Source: JACROF01 sp964533055 (GTDB lineage: Bacteria; Patescibacteriota; Microgenomatia; Levybacterales; UBA12049). Taken from it: a stretch of DNA of 64,000 nt. The DNA is taken from assembly GCA_964533055.1 (NCBI GenBank), contig CAZHKZ010000003.1:1-64000 (forward strand), written 5' to 3'. The translations under genes were made by a program, and so were the position numbers. This document shows, piece by piece, positions 41,718-49,765 of the stretch (position 1 is the stretch's first letter; each line of letters opens with the position of its first letter). Below the pieces are notes generated by a model, which saw only the letters and a list, made by a program, of their open reading frames with translations, searched no databases and was not told the DNA's origin.

Positions 41718-42200
41718 ATGAACGATAATTATCAAAGAAGTGAATTCATCGAACAGGTTGTTAAGATCAGCCGTGTTTCCAAAAAGACAAAAGGTGGAAA
41801 TAAAGTTGGTTTTTCAGCGCTCACTGTTGTGGGTGATGGAAAAGGCAGAGTAGGCGTCGGGCTTGGAAAAGCGCCAGACGTTTCCTCAGCTGTAAGAAAA
41901 GGTATTATTCTTGCTAAGAAGCATTTTATCGTTGTACCACTTATTAATGGAACTATTCCATCACGAGTTGATGTAAAGGTGGGAGCAGCTCGCATCATGT
42001 TAAAGCCAGCTCCAGCAGGTAGTGGTATTATTGCGGGCGGAGCAGTTCGAAGTGTTGTTTCAGCTGCTGGTATTAGCAACATTTCATCAAAGGTTCTTGG
42101 TAGTAATAATAAGGGTGGCAACGTTAATGCGACACTTGAAGCACTCCGACAGTTATCAGTAATGCAAGAGAAAAAGAAGGAACTTACAAAGAAGAAATAA
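41718..42200 (+). CDS. rpsE: ribosomal protein S5 (uS5)
   Basis: 160 residues from the ATG at 41718, after GAAGGAGGG within rplR and a TAATATG junction. KISRVSKKTKGGNKVGFSAL and GDGKGRVGVGLGKAPDVSSAVRKG form the double-stranded RNA-binding domain; PAPAGSGIIAGGAVRSVVSAAGI lies in the second domain. rpmD (L30) would normally follow but is absent; rplO starts one base later. Confidence 0.95.
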   Translation: MNDNYQRSEFIEQVVKISRVSKKTKGGNKVGFSALTVVGDGKGRVGVGLGKAPDVSSAVRKGIILAKKHFIVVPLINGTIPSRVDVKVGAARIMLKPAPAGSGIIAGGAVRSVVSAAGISNISSKVLGSNNKGGNVNATLEALRQLSVMQEKKKELTKKK

Positions 42201-42201
42201 T

Positions 42202-42642
42202 ATGGAATTACATACATTACCACGATTTAATACAAAGGGGAAAAGAAGACTGGGGCAAGGTCATGGCTCCGGTCGTTCAAAGACTGCAGGTAGAGGTACA
42301 AAGGGTCAATTGGCTCGTAATACCGTCCCGCTTACATTTGAAGGTGGAGCACTTTCACTGATTAAGCGTCTTCCATTTAGACGAGGAAAAAGTAGAAATT
42401 ACTCAATAAAAGCTGAGATCGCTGTTCTTAATGTTGGTGACCTCAAAGTCTTCGCAAAAGATGAGCAAGTAACTGTAGCCTCGCTTCAAAAGCACAACCT
42501 CTTAACAACTGGCGAGACAGCTGTTAAGATATTGGGAGATGGAGATGTTACTGTTCCCCTAACAGTATTAGTTCCTGCGACAAAGAGTGCGAAAGAGAAG
42601 ATCGAAAACGCAGGCGGTAAGGTTGAATCTACAGTTTCATGA
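42202..42642 (+). CDS. rplO: ribosomal protein L15 (uL15)
   Basis: 146 residues. GQGHGSGRSKTAGRGTKGQ and GGALSLIKRLPFRRG mark the N-terminal extended part; the C-terminal globular domain ends at KIENAGGKVE. TAATATG junction with rpsE. It overlaps secY by four bases. Confidence 0.95.
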   Translation: MELHTLPRFNTKGKRRLGQGHGSGRSKTAGRGTKGQLARNTVPLTFEGGALSLIKRLPFRRGKSRNYSIKAEIAVLNVGDLKVFAKDEQVTVASLQKHNLLTTGETAVKILGDGDVTVPLTVLVPATKSAKEKIENAGGKVESTVS

Positions 42643-43928
42643 ACAAAATTTTTCAAACCCTGATACAAGCTCTTCGAACCCCTGAAGTTCGCAAGAAGAT
42701 TATTTATACTGCAATTGTTTTTCTTGTATTTCGCATCTTTTCCCACATCCCTGTAGCAGGTGTCCATACAGAAAATCTTCGCCAGCTCTTTAGTCAAAAT
42801 CAATTTTTAGGGCTTCTAGATACATTTTCTGGAGGAACTCTCAAGAATTTTTCAATCGTAGCACTTGGTCTTAATCCCTATATTAATGCTTCAATTATTT
42901 TGCAGGTACTTACCATGGTATTTCCAAAGCTAGAAGAGATGCAGAAAGAGGGGGAGCAAGGAAGAAAGAAGATCAATCAGTACACAAGATTTCTCACTGT
43001 TCCACTTGCGGTGCTTCAAGCGATTGGCATGTATGCACTTTTGCGTAGTCAGGGAATTGTTTCAACCCTTTCTCCTCTTGAGTTGGTTACTTTTCTGCTG
43101 ACTATGGTAGCTGGAACGATGTTTGCGGTCTGGCTTGGAGAGCTTATTACTGAGCGTGGAATTGGCAATGGTATTTCAGTACTTATTTTTGCCGGTATTA
43201 TTGGTGGAATCCCAGGTCTTCTTGGACAGACTGCAGTTGCAGGTGGTGGCGAGAATCTAATTGGAATTGGCGTCTTCTTAGCAATGTCACTTGCAGTGAT
43301 CGTCTCAATTATTCTTGTAAATGAAGCAACTCGCCAGGTGACTGTTCATTATGCAAAGAGAATGAGGGGCAATAAGATGTATGGTGGTCAATCGACCCAT
43401 CTTCCTTTACGACTAAATCAAGCTGGTGTTATTCCAATCATCTTTGCTGTTTCATTAGTACTTCTCCCATCTCTACTAGCTAACTTTTTTATGTCATCAA
43501 AAAATGCCATGCTCATAAACGTTGGTCAATTTCTTACCACATGGTTCCATCCAGACGGCTGGATTTATAATGCATTTTACTTCTTACTCGTAGTTGGATT
43601 TACATTCTTTTATACTGCTGTAGTATTTAATCCCCAAAAGATCTCGGATGACATGCAGCAGCGAGGGGGATTTGTTCCTGGGATAAGACCTGGAACTCAG
43701 ACTGCTACCTATCTTAATTATATTTTGACGAGACTTACGCTTGCAGGTGCAATCTTTTTAGGCTTTATTGCAATCCTCCCATCAATTGCAAAAGGGTTAA
43801 CCGGAATGCAAACGCTTGTTCTTGGAGGAACTAGTATTCTTATCGTTGTTAGCGTTGTTTTGGAGACGTATAAAGCAATTGAAGCTCAGATTGTCATGAG
43901 AAACTACGACGGGTTACTAAAGAAATAG
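42639..43928 (+). CDS. secY: preprotein translocase subunit SecY
   Basis: 429 residues with ten membrane helices, the channel for protein export and membrane insertion. Visible landmarks are RIFSHIPVAGV at helix 1, LGLNPYINASIILQVLT, EQGRKKINQYTR, GIGNGISVLIFAGI and the cytoplasmic GGFVPGIRPGTQTATYLNYIL. It is coupled to rplO by ATGA. Proteins exported here would include the lysozyme-like, Fn3 and FKBP proteins. Confidence 0.97.
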   Translation: MNKIFQTLIQALRTPEVRKKIIYTAIVFLVFRIFSHIPVAGVHTENLRQLFSQNQFLGLLDTFSGGTLKNFSIVALGLNPYINASIILQVLTMVFPKLEEMQKEGEQGRKKINQYTRFLTVPLAVLQAIGMYALLRSQGIVSTLSPLELVTFLLTMVAGTMFAVWLGELITERGIGNGISVLIFAGIIGGIPGLLGQTAVAGGGENLIGIGVFLAMSLAVIVSIILVNEATRQVTVHYAKRMRGNKMYGGQSTHLPLRLNQAGVIPIIFAVSLVLLPSLLANFFMSSKNAMLINVGQFLTTWFHPDGWIYNAFYFLLVVGFTFFYTAVVFNPQKISDDMQQRGGFVPGIRPGTQTATYLNYILTRLTLAGAIFLGFIAILPSIAKGLTGMQTLVLGGTSILIVVSVVLETYKAIEAQIVMRNYDGLLKK

Positions 43929-43944
43929 AAAGTGGCACTTATAT

Positions 43945-44508
43945 ATGAAAATAATTCTCATCGGAATTCAGGGAGCAGGTAAATCTACTCAAGGCAAACT
44001 CCTTGCAGAAAAGCTTAACATTCTCTACCTCTCAACCGGACATATCTTCAGAGATCTTGCTCGAGAGCACACCCCACTGGGTCGTTATGTTAAAGAAACA
44101 ATTAACGCTGGATATCTTATCTCAGATGAGAAAACACTAAAGATTGTTAGCGAATATCTTCATAGACCTGAGTATGAAAAAGGATATATTTTGGATGGAT
44201 TTCCACGCACTAGTCATCAAGCAGAGGCGTTTGAGAATGGTGTTGATCATGTTTTTTACCTAAAGGTCTCCGATAAGGAAGCTCTTTGGAGACTTTCATA
44301 TCGAGAAGGAGATGAAGCAGATGGGCGTGAAGATGAAACGCTCATGGCCTTGAGGAAAAGAATTGAGCTTTTCCACAAGGTAACTGAGCCAGTGCTTGAT
44401 CACTACAAACATCATCATAAATTGACTGAGATTGATGGGGAGCAGAAAGTAGAAGCTATTCATCATCAGATCATGGAGCATATCAATAAAGATCACTCGC
44501 ATTCATGA
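43945..44508 (+). CDS. adk: adenylate kinase, short form without LID insert
   Basis: 187 residues. It converts ATP plus AMP to two ADP. GIQGAGKSTQG (P-loop), LSTGHIFRDLA and ILDGFPRTSHQAEAF (AMP site) are present. The LID region is reduced to GDEADGREDET, with none of the four Zn cysteines, giving a short-type enzyme. The position between secY and map is conventional except for the inserted cmk. Confidence 0.93.
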   Translation: MKIILIGIQGAGKSTQGKLLAEKLNILYLSTGHIFRDLAREHTPLGRYVKETINAGYLISDEKTLKIVSEYLHRPEYEKGYILDGFPRTSHQAEAFENGVDHVFYLKVSDKEALWRLSYREGDEADGREDETLMALRKRIELFHKVTEPVLDHYKHHHKLTEIDGEQKVEAIHHQIMEHINKDHSHS

Positions 44509-45200
44509 AAGTCGGCTTTGTTATCGCAATAGATGGGCCCGTTGCCTCTGGAAAGGGAACGATTGCTCAGCTTCTCTCGAAAAAACTTGATGCAATTCAA
44601 ATTGATACAGGGAGCATGTATCGAGCAGTCGCGCTTTCATGCAAAGAGCATGGTGTAGATTTGACTGATCGAAAAGCAGTTCTCAATCTTTTGCCAAGTA
44701 TGGGGATCGAGATTTATGGTGATGAAGTAAATATGACTTCGAGAGTAAGTCTTGGAGGGAGGGATGTTTCTGAGCAAATTAGAAGACCTGAGATTGCTGA
44801 TGCTTCGTCGATAACTTCTCATTATCCAGAGGTCAGAGCATATCTTGTTGCAAAACAAAAACAGCTTATCGCTGAATTGCTATCACAGAATATAAGGGTT
44901 GTAATTGAGGGAAGAATCGTTGCAACAGAAGTTGTGCCAGATGCTGAATACAAGCTTTTTTTAACTGCAACTACTCAGGAGCGGGCAAAGAGAAGACTTG
45001 CGCAATATCAGCAAAAGGGTGTGGAGATTAGTCCGGAGAAGGTTTTAGAAGATACAATAAAAAGAGACGAGAGAGATGCTGATAATCTCCCAATTAATCC
45101 AGAGTCTCTTGGGTATCACACAATAGATACAACGGATATTAATGAAGACCAAACATTAGATATAATTACTACAGAACTTCAAAAGAGGAAATTATTATGA
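44505..45200 (+). CDS. cmk: cytidylate kinase
   Basis: 231 residues. It phosphorylates CMP and dCMP. IAIDGPVASGKGTIAQLLSK (P-loop), IDTGSMYRAVAL, VIEGRIVATEVVPDAEYKLFL and a C-terminal YHTIDTTD are family features. The motif usually reads EGRDIGT; here it is EGRIVAT, with the Asp replaced. ATGA overlaps couple it to adk and map, which places both nucleotide monophosphate kinases inside the ribosomal cluster. Confidence 0.92.
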   Translation: MKVGFVIAIDGPVASGKGTIAQLLSKKLDAIQIDTGSMYRAVALSCKEHGVDLTDRKAVLNLLPSMGIEIYGDEVNMTSRVSLGGRDVSEQIRRPEIADASSITSHYPEVRAYLVAKQKQLIAELLSQNIRVVIEGRIVATEVVPDAEYKLFLTATTQERAKRRLAQYQQKGVEISPEKVLEDTIKRDERDADNLPINPESLGYHTIDTTDINEDQTLDIITTELQKRKLL

Positions 45201-45958
45201 TAGATATCAAAGATAGAAAAGAAATTGAGAGCATGAAGAAGGGCGGACATATGCTTGCAGTCGCTCTTGAGAAATCACTTGCTGCGGCAAAGCCTGGTGT
45301 GACCGAGGCAGAGCTCGATAAGGTGGCTGAAAAATCAATGCGAGAGCAGGGTGGTGAGCCTGGATTCATGAAAGTCCCAGGATATAAGCACAGTATTTGC
45401 ACTGCTACAAATGAGATCATAGTTCATGGTATTCCTGGGCCATATATACTTCGTGATGGAGATGTTCTTTGCGTTGATGCTGGAGTTTATCTTGATGGCC
45501 TTCACACAGACATGGCTGATACAATCATTGTTGGAAATGACTCTCTCGTCCCTCAGGAAGTAAAAGACTTCCTCGCAACAGGTAAGCATGCATTAGATGA
45601 AGGTATAAAGGCAGCAGTTGGTGGCAATAGGGTTGGACATATCTCAAAAACTATCCAAGATATAGTCGAGGGTAAAGGCTATTCGGTTGTGAGAAGTCTC
45701 GTTGGGCATGGAGTCGGAAAAGAGCTGCATGAGCCACCAGAGGTGCCAGGATTTTTGGATAGGCCAATTGCTAAAACCCCCGAGCTCGTGCCTGGGATGA
45801 CGATTGCAGTCGAGGTTATATATGCCATGGGAGGGCCTGATGTTGTTTATGCAAATGATGATGGATGGACAATTAAGACTGCTGATGACAGCATTTCGGC
45901 TGTCTTTGAGCGTTCAATTTTGATAACTGATACTGCTCCTATTATCCTAACCCGATAG
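45197..45958 (+). CDS. map: methionine aminopeptidase type I
   Basis: 253 residues. It removes N-terminal Met from new proteins. The metal ligands are readable: Asp in CVDAGVYLDG, Asp in HTDMADT, His in GHGVGKELHE, Glu in AVEVIYAM and Glu in FERSIL. The second ligand motif reads AVEV instead of the common TIEP. ATGA coupling with cmk; infA begins after a promoter. Confidence 0.95.
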   Translation: MIDIKDRKEIESMKKGGHMLAVALEKSLAAAKPGVTEAELDKVAEKSMREQGGEPGFMKVPGYKHSICTATNEIIVHGIPGPYILRDGDVLCVDAGVYLDGLHTDMADTIIVGNDSLVPQEVKDFLATGKHALDEGIKAAVGGNRVGHISKTIQDIVEGKGYSVVRSLVGHGVGKELHEPPEVPGFLDRPIAKTPELVPGMTIAVEVIYAMGGPDVVYANDDGWTIKTADDSISAVFERSILITDTAPIILTR

Positions 45959-45960
45959 TG

Positions 45961-46016
45961 TTGCTCTTTTGAGGCTGCTTTGCTATAATATTAGAACTCA
46001 AATCGACAAGATTTGA
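45961..46016 (+). promoter_or_regulatory. infA promoter and leader hairpin
   Basis: TTGCTC (45961-45966), 17 bases, TATAAT (45984-45989) with TGC ahead, an extended -10. The leader then forms TCAAATC-GACAA-GATTTGA (45998-46016), a 7-bp stem ending nine bases before the ATG. No T-run of terminator quality follows. Confidence 0.72.
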
Positions 46017-46025
46017 ATTTATTTT

Positions 46026-46244
46026 ATGGTACACCAAGGGTCGGTTGAAAAAGAGGGAATTGTTAGAGAAGCGTTGCCCAATACATTGTTTAGAGTTGAA
46101 CTTGAGGATGGGTCAATTGTCCTTTGCCATCTAGCTGGCAAAATGAGAATTCACTTCATTAAAATTTTACCAGGTGATAAGGTAAGGATCGAAATGACAC
46201 CTTATGATACTGGCAAAGGTCGAATTACGTATAGAGTTCGCTAG
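46026..46244 (+). CDS. infA: translation initiation factor IF-1
   Basis: 72 residues, the standard length, a single OB fold: KEGIVREALPNTLFRVELEDG, HLAGKMRIHFIKILPGDKVRIE and TPYDTGKGRITYRVR. It binds the A site of the small subunit at initiation. A hairpin leader and its own promoter precede it. Confidence 0.97.
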   Translation: MVHQGSVEKEGIVREALPNTLFRVELEDGSIVLCHLAGKMRIHFIKILPGDKVRIEMTPYDTGKGRITYRVR

Positions 46245-46251
46245 GAGAAAT

Positions 46252-46365
46252 ATGAAAGTACAAGCAAGTGTTAAAAAAAGATGTGATAAATGTAAAGTGA
46301 TTAAGCGCAAGGGTGTGCTATTTATTATTTGTCAGACACCAAGACATAAACAGCGTCAAGGATAA
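46252..46365 (+). CDS. rpmJ: ribosomal protein L36 (bL36)
   Basis: 37 residues, MKVQASVKKRCDKCKVIKRK followed by a second half with Cys27 and His32. Together with Cys11 and Cys14 these form the zinc site of the C+ form. TAGGAGAAAT directly before the ATG is a Shine-Dalgarno site overlapping the infA stop region. It was found by reading the seven-to-four-base gaps around infA and rpsM. Confidence 0.95.
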   Translation: MKVQASVKKRCDKCKVIKRKGVLFIICQTPRHKQRQG

Positions 46366-46368
46366 TTT

Positions 46369-46764
46369 ATGCGTATTGCAGGAATAACTATACCAGTAGA
46401 AAAAAGAGTTGATATTGCCCTAACATATCTCTATGGCATTGGCCGTAGTAATGTCGGTGCAATTTTGAAGCAAGCAGAAATTGATCCAGCCATGAGAGTT
46501 AAGGATCTTTCGGAGGATGATCAGAAGAGAATTACTAGAGCTCTAGATGGCATTAAGGTAGAAGGAGATTTGCGGGCAGAAGTTAGTTTGGATATTAAGC
46601 GACTCAAGGAGTCTGGTAGTTATAGAGGTGGTCGTCATACAAAAGGACTTCCTTCACGTGGGCAAAGAACAAAATCAAATGGTCGTACCAAGAGGGGCAA
46701 GAGAATGACAATTGGCGCAATCAAGAAAGAATTAGCAGCAAAAACTGATGCAGCTAAGAAATAA
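46369..46764 (+). CDS. rpsM: ribosomal protein S13 (uS13)
   Basis: 131 residues. MRIAGITIPVEKRVDIALTYLYGIGR, an HhH-like region, and RLKESGSYRGGRHTKGLPSRGQRTKSNGRTKRG are hallmarks. The C-terminus is extended with Lys/Ala residues. It lies at the head of the small subunit. Confidence 0.96.
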   Translation: MRIAGITIPVEKRVDIALTYLYGIGRSNVGAILKQAEIDPAMRVKDLSEDDQKRITRALDGIKVEGDLRAEVSLDIKRLKESGSYRGGRHTKGLPSRGQRTKSNGRTKRGKRMTIGAIKKELAAKTDAAKK

Positions 46765-46767
46765 AAT

Positions 46768-47166
46768 ATGGCAGCTAAAAAAGTTACAAAAAATATAAAG
46801 AAGAAATCAAACTTGGTCATGACTGATCATGGAAGAGTGTATGTTACGGCTACATTTAATAATACTCTTGTAAGTATCACGAACGATAAGGGTGATGCAA
46901 TCTCATGGAGTTCATCTGGAAATTCAGGATTTAAGGGCACACGAAAATCAACACCATATGCAGCATCGATGGCTGTCGAGAGTGCTGCTAGAAAAGCTCA
47001 AGAAAAAGGTCTTAAGTCTGTTGATATTTTTGTAAAGGGCCCAGGGTCTGGTAGAGACTCTTCACTTAGAGCTATTAAGACTGTTGGACTTTCAATCTCA
47101 TCTATTACAGACATTACGCCAATTCCACATAATGGACCAAGAGCAAAGAAAAAGAGGAGAATTTAA
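46768..47166 (+). CDS. rpsK: ribosomal protein S11 (uS11)
   Basis: 132 residues: a basic start, then VYVTATFNNTLVSITNDKGD, SSSGNSGFKGTRKSTPYAAS and PIPHNGPRAKKKRRI. It forms part of the mRNA exit platform. Confidence 0.96.
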   Translation: MAAKKVTKNIKKKSNLVMTDHGRVYVTATFNNTLVSITNDKGDAISWSSSGNSGFKGTRKSTPYAASMAVESAARKAQEKGLKSVDIFVKGPGSGRDSSLRAIKTVGLSISSITDITPIPHNGPRAKKKRRI

Positions 47167-47171
47167 AAGAT

Positions 47172-47777
47172 ATGGCACGATATACAGGACCAAAACATAA
47201 ATTAGCAAGACGAGAAGGTGTGAATCTCATGGATAAGTCGTCAGCATCTTTGGCAAGAAGACTTATGATCAAGCCAGGTGTTCATGGTGCAAAAAGATCA
47301 AGAAGAAGACTTTCAGAGTATGGAATACAGCTTCGTGAGAAGCAGAAGGCAAAGGCTATCTATGGAGTTCTCGAGAAGCAGTTCAAGAGACTTGTTACCC
47401 GTCTTGAGAATGAAAAAGGTGATACAAGCGAATTAATGCTTTCACTTCTTGAAACAAGACTTGATAGTCTGGTCTATAGGCTTGGTTTTGCAAAAACAAG
47501 ATTCCAAGCAAGGCAGTTTGTTTCCCATGGTCATGTGCTCATCAATGGGAAGAAGGTTTCTATCCCTTCATATCAGGTTGCAGTTAGTGATAAGATTGAA
47601 ATTGACGCAACAATTCAGAAGAATCCTGATGTTATGGCTATCCTTGCGGAGAAAGCAGAACTCCTCTCATTCATTGAAAGAGAAGGTACTGTTGGCAAGC
47701 TGATAAGAATGCCAAAAAAGGACGATATTACAGTTCCGTTCAATACACAACAGATTATTGAATATTATTCAAGATAA
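47172..47777 (+). CDS. rpsD: ribosomal protein S4 (uS4)
   Basis: 201 residues. N-terminal ARYTGPKHKLARREGVNL lacks the zinc cysteines of some S4 forms. The S4 RNA-binding domain follows, RLDSLVYRLGFAKTRFQARQFVSHGHVLINGKKV. In other bacteria S4 represses the alpha operon. Its end lies 31 bases before rpoA. Confidence 0.96.
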   Translation: MARYTGPKHKLARREGVNLMDKSSASLARRLMIKPGVHGAKRSRRRLSEYGIQLREKQKAKAIYGVLEKQFKRLVTRLENEKGDTSELMLSLLETRLDSLVYRLGFAKTRFQARQFVSHGHVLINGKKVSIPSYQVAVSDKIEIDATIQKNPDVMAILAEKAELLSFIEREGTVGKLIRMPKKDDITVPFNTQQIIEYYSR

Positions 47778-47808
47778 TGATACAATACATTGTCTGGAAC
47801 TAATTACT

Positions 47809-48738
47809 ATGGACGAATTACAATTTACAATTAAAGAAATAACAAATGCAGAAGGATATGGAGAGTTCGTTCTCGAACCACTTCAGCCTGGTTTTGGTCA
47901 CACAATCGGAAATGCACTTCGTCGTGTTCTCTACAGTTCTATTCCTGGTGCTGCTATTACAACCGTTAAGATCGCTGGCGTTAAGCATAAGTTCTCAACA
48001 GTAGAAGGACTTAAGGAAAATGTTATCGACTTCCTCCTTAATCTTAAAGAATTAAATCTCCGCCTTCCTGAAGGTCAAGACACTGCTATCATGAAAATGT
48101 CTGTTAAAGGACCTAAAGATATCGTTGCTGGAGATTTCTCTGAGACAAATGGAGTTGAGATCATCAACAAAGACCAGTACCTTGGAGCACTCGCATCAAA
48201 AACAGGTAAATTTGAGATGGAAGTTACTGTAGAGAGAGGACTTGGATATTCTTTGTCTGAAGATAGAGAATCAAGCTCTGTTGGTCTTATGAGAACAGAT
48301 GCTATTTTCTCACCAATCAGAAGAGTCAACTTCTCAGTTGAAGCAACCCGAGTTGGTCGTCAGACAAATCTTGACAAGTTAACCATGAAAATCTGGACTA
48401 ATGGAACAGTCGATCCGAGAGAAGCTATGGAAAGAGCTGCAAAGCTCCTTACAAAGTCTTTCCTTCAGATCTATGAACCAACTTCAGCCTCCAGTGAATC
48501 AGTTGAAGAAGTAGTGGCTGACAGCTCAATCCCTTCAGGTCTTAATAGAATGACAGTTGATGAGCTCGATCTTCCAACTAGAATTTATAATAGTCTTAGA
48601 AATGGTGGCATTGAGACTGTTGAACAACTTCTCCAGGCTCCAAGAAAAGACCTTATTTCAATGAGAAACATGGGCGGTAAATCTATTTCAGTTATTGAAG
48701 AGAAGTTAAAAGACAAAGGGATTTCATTTCCTGCCTAA
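47809..48738 (+). CDS. rpoA: RNA polymerase alpha subunit
   Basis: 309 residues from MDELQFTIKEI at 47809. An ATG 51 bases upstream, inside rpsD, adds residues without family match. The N-terminal domain has LEPLQPGFGHTIGNALRRVLYSSIPGAAI (dimer and assembly). After a linker, the C-terminal domain has LDLPTRIYNSLRNGGIETVEQLL and MGGKSISVIEEKL, the helix-hairpin-helix region that binds UP elements. TGATACAAT just after rpsD may be an extra promoter. Confidence 0.97.
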   Translation: MDELQFTIKEITNAEGYGEFVLEPLQPGFGHTIGNALRRVLYSSIPGAAITTVKIAGVKHKFSTVEGLKENVIDFLLNLKELNLRLPEGQDTAIMKMSVKGPKDIVAGDFSETNGVEIINKDQYLGALASKTGKFEMEVTVERGLGYSLSEDRESSSVGLMRTDAIFSPIRRVNFSVEATRVGRQTNLDKLTMKIWTNGTVDPREAMERAAKLLTKSFLQIYEPTSASSESVEEVVADSSIPSGLNRMTVDELDLPTRIYNSLRNGGIETVEQLLQAPRKDLISMRNMGGKSISVIEEKLKDKGISFPA

Positions 48739-48749
48739 GTTAGGATAGT

Positions 48750-48832
48750 AAGATATTAGGATACGAAAGATAGTAAGGGGCCAAACGTGTCGCTTAGTAT
48801 CAGATAATATAGACATCCTAATATCTTTTTTA
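48750..48832 (+). promoter_or_regulatory. structured leader of rplQ (nested stem-loop with T-run)
   Basis: AAGATATTAGGAT (48750-48762) pairs perfectly with ATCCTAATATCTT (48815-48827), 13 bp, followed by further T residues. Inside, GATAGTAAG (48769-48777) pairs with CTTAGTATC (48793-48801) with one G-G mismatch, capped by GGGCCAAACGTGTCG. The whole lies between rpoA and rplQ and ends just before the rplQ ATG at 48835. It looks like a terminator or a protein-binding ribosomal leader; I know no named family that it matches. Confidence 0.75.
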
Positions 48833-48834
48833 TT

Positions 48835-49341
48835 ATGAGAAAACAAGTATTCGGTAGACATTTCAAAAGAGACACAAATGAAAGAAAGGCTATGTTCAAG
48901 AGCCTTGCTTCTGCTCTTGTCATGCATGAGAGAATTGAGACTACTGAAGAAAAAGCAAAGGCAATTAGGGGGTCTGTAGAGAAAATGGTTACAAAGGCTA
49001 AGAAAAGAGACAATGTCATGGCAGTTCGTCTTTTGTCTCCAGAGCTTACTTCACCTGCTGTTAAGAAGATGATCGCAAGTATTGCTCCAAGATTTTCAAC
49101 AAGAGATGGTGGATACACAAGGATTATCAAAAAAGGTAATCGCTTTAACGACAATGCGTCGATGGTTCTTCTTGAATGGGTAGAAAAAGCTTCAGCAGTT
49201 GCAGTCGATATTATTGCTCCAGCCGCATCAGTAAAAAAGTCTGTTAAAGCAAATGCTGCTTCAGAAGCAGTAGTAGTGAAGAAAGCAGTAGCTAAAAAGC
49301 CCGTAGCAAAGAAAGCTCCAGCTAAGGAGAAAAAAGCATAA
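48835..49341 (+). CDS. rplQ: ribosomal protein L17 (bL17)
   Basis: 168 residues: FGRHFKRDTNERKAMFKSLASALVMHERIETTEEKAKAIRG, RFSTRDGGYTRIIKKGNRFNDNASMVLLEWV. The core ends near 120, and a 45-residue Ala/Lys/Val tail follows, repetitive (VKKAVAKKPVAKKAP). The gene sits behind the nested hairpin leader and overlaps rplM by one base. Confidence 0.95.
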   Translation: MRKQVFGRHFKRDTNERKAMFKSLASALVMHERIETTEEKAKAIRGSVEKMVTKAKKRDNVMAVRLLSPELTSPAVKKMIASIAPRFSTRDGGYTRIIKKGNRFNDNASMVLLEWVEKASAVAVDIIAPAASVKKSVKANAASEAVVVKKAVAKKPVAKKAPAKEKKA

Positions 49342-49760
49342 TGAATCAGACAAAATCAACAAAGCAGGAATCAATCAAAAGAGAATGGCATCTTATTGAC
49401 GTAAAAGATAAGACGCTAGGTAGAATCTCTGTAGAAATTGCTCACGAGCTTATGGGAAAGAGTAAGCCAAATTTCGTTCGCAATCTTGATTGTGGCGACA
49501 ATGTTGTTATCATCAATGCAAAGGACATTAAGGTTACGGGAAAGAAGGAAGAGCAAAAGCTTTATCAGCGTCATTCTGGTTATCCAGGAGGCTTTAAAGA
49601 GGAGACATTAAAAGATCTTAGAGTTAGACGACCTGAGGAGATCGTAAGACGCGCAGTTAAGGGTATGTTGCCGCAAAATAAGCTTCGTGATAAAATGCTC
49701 AGACGTCTTTTTGTTTTCCCAACTGAAACTCACACACACCAAGATAGATTCAAAGCATAA
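49341..49760 (+). CDS. rplM: ribosomal protein L13 (uL13)
   Basis: 139 residues. REWHLIDVKDKTLGRISVEIAHELMGK, NCGDNVVIINAKDIKVTGKK-type sequence, HSGYPGG and AVKGMLPQNKLRDKMLRRLFVF are hallmarks. Early assembly protein of the large subunit. It forms the usual pair with rpsI. Confidence 0.96.
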   Translation: MNQTKSTKQESIKREWHLIDVKDKTLGRISVEIAHELMGKSKPNFVRNLDCGDNVVIINAKDIKVTGKKEEQKLYQRHSGYPGGFKEETLKDLRVRRPEEIVRRAVKGMLPQNKLRDKMLRRLFVFPTETHTHQDRFKA

Positions 49761-49765
49761 AAATT

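Noticed and set aside
41732..42223. Open frame (163 codons) antisense to rpsE
   Set aside because: Composition is that of a reversed ribosomal-protein gene and there is no promoter or family match.
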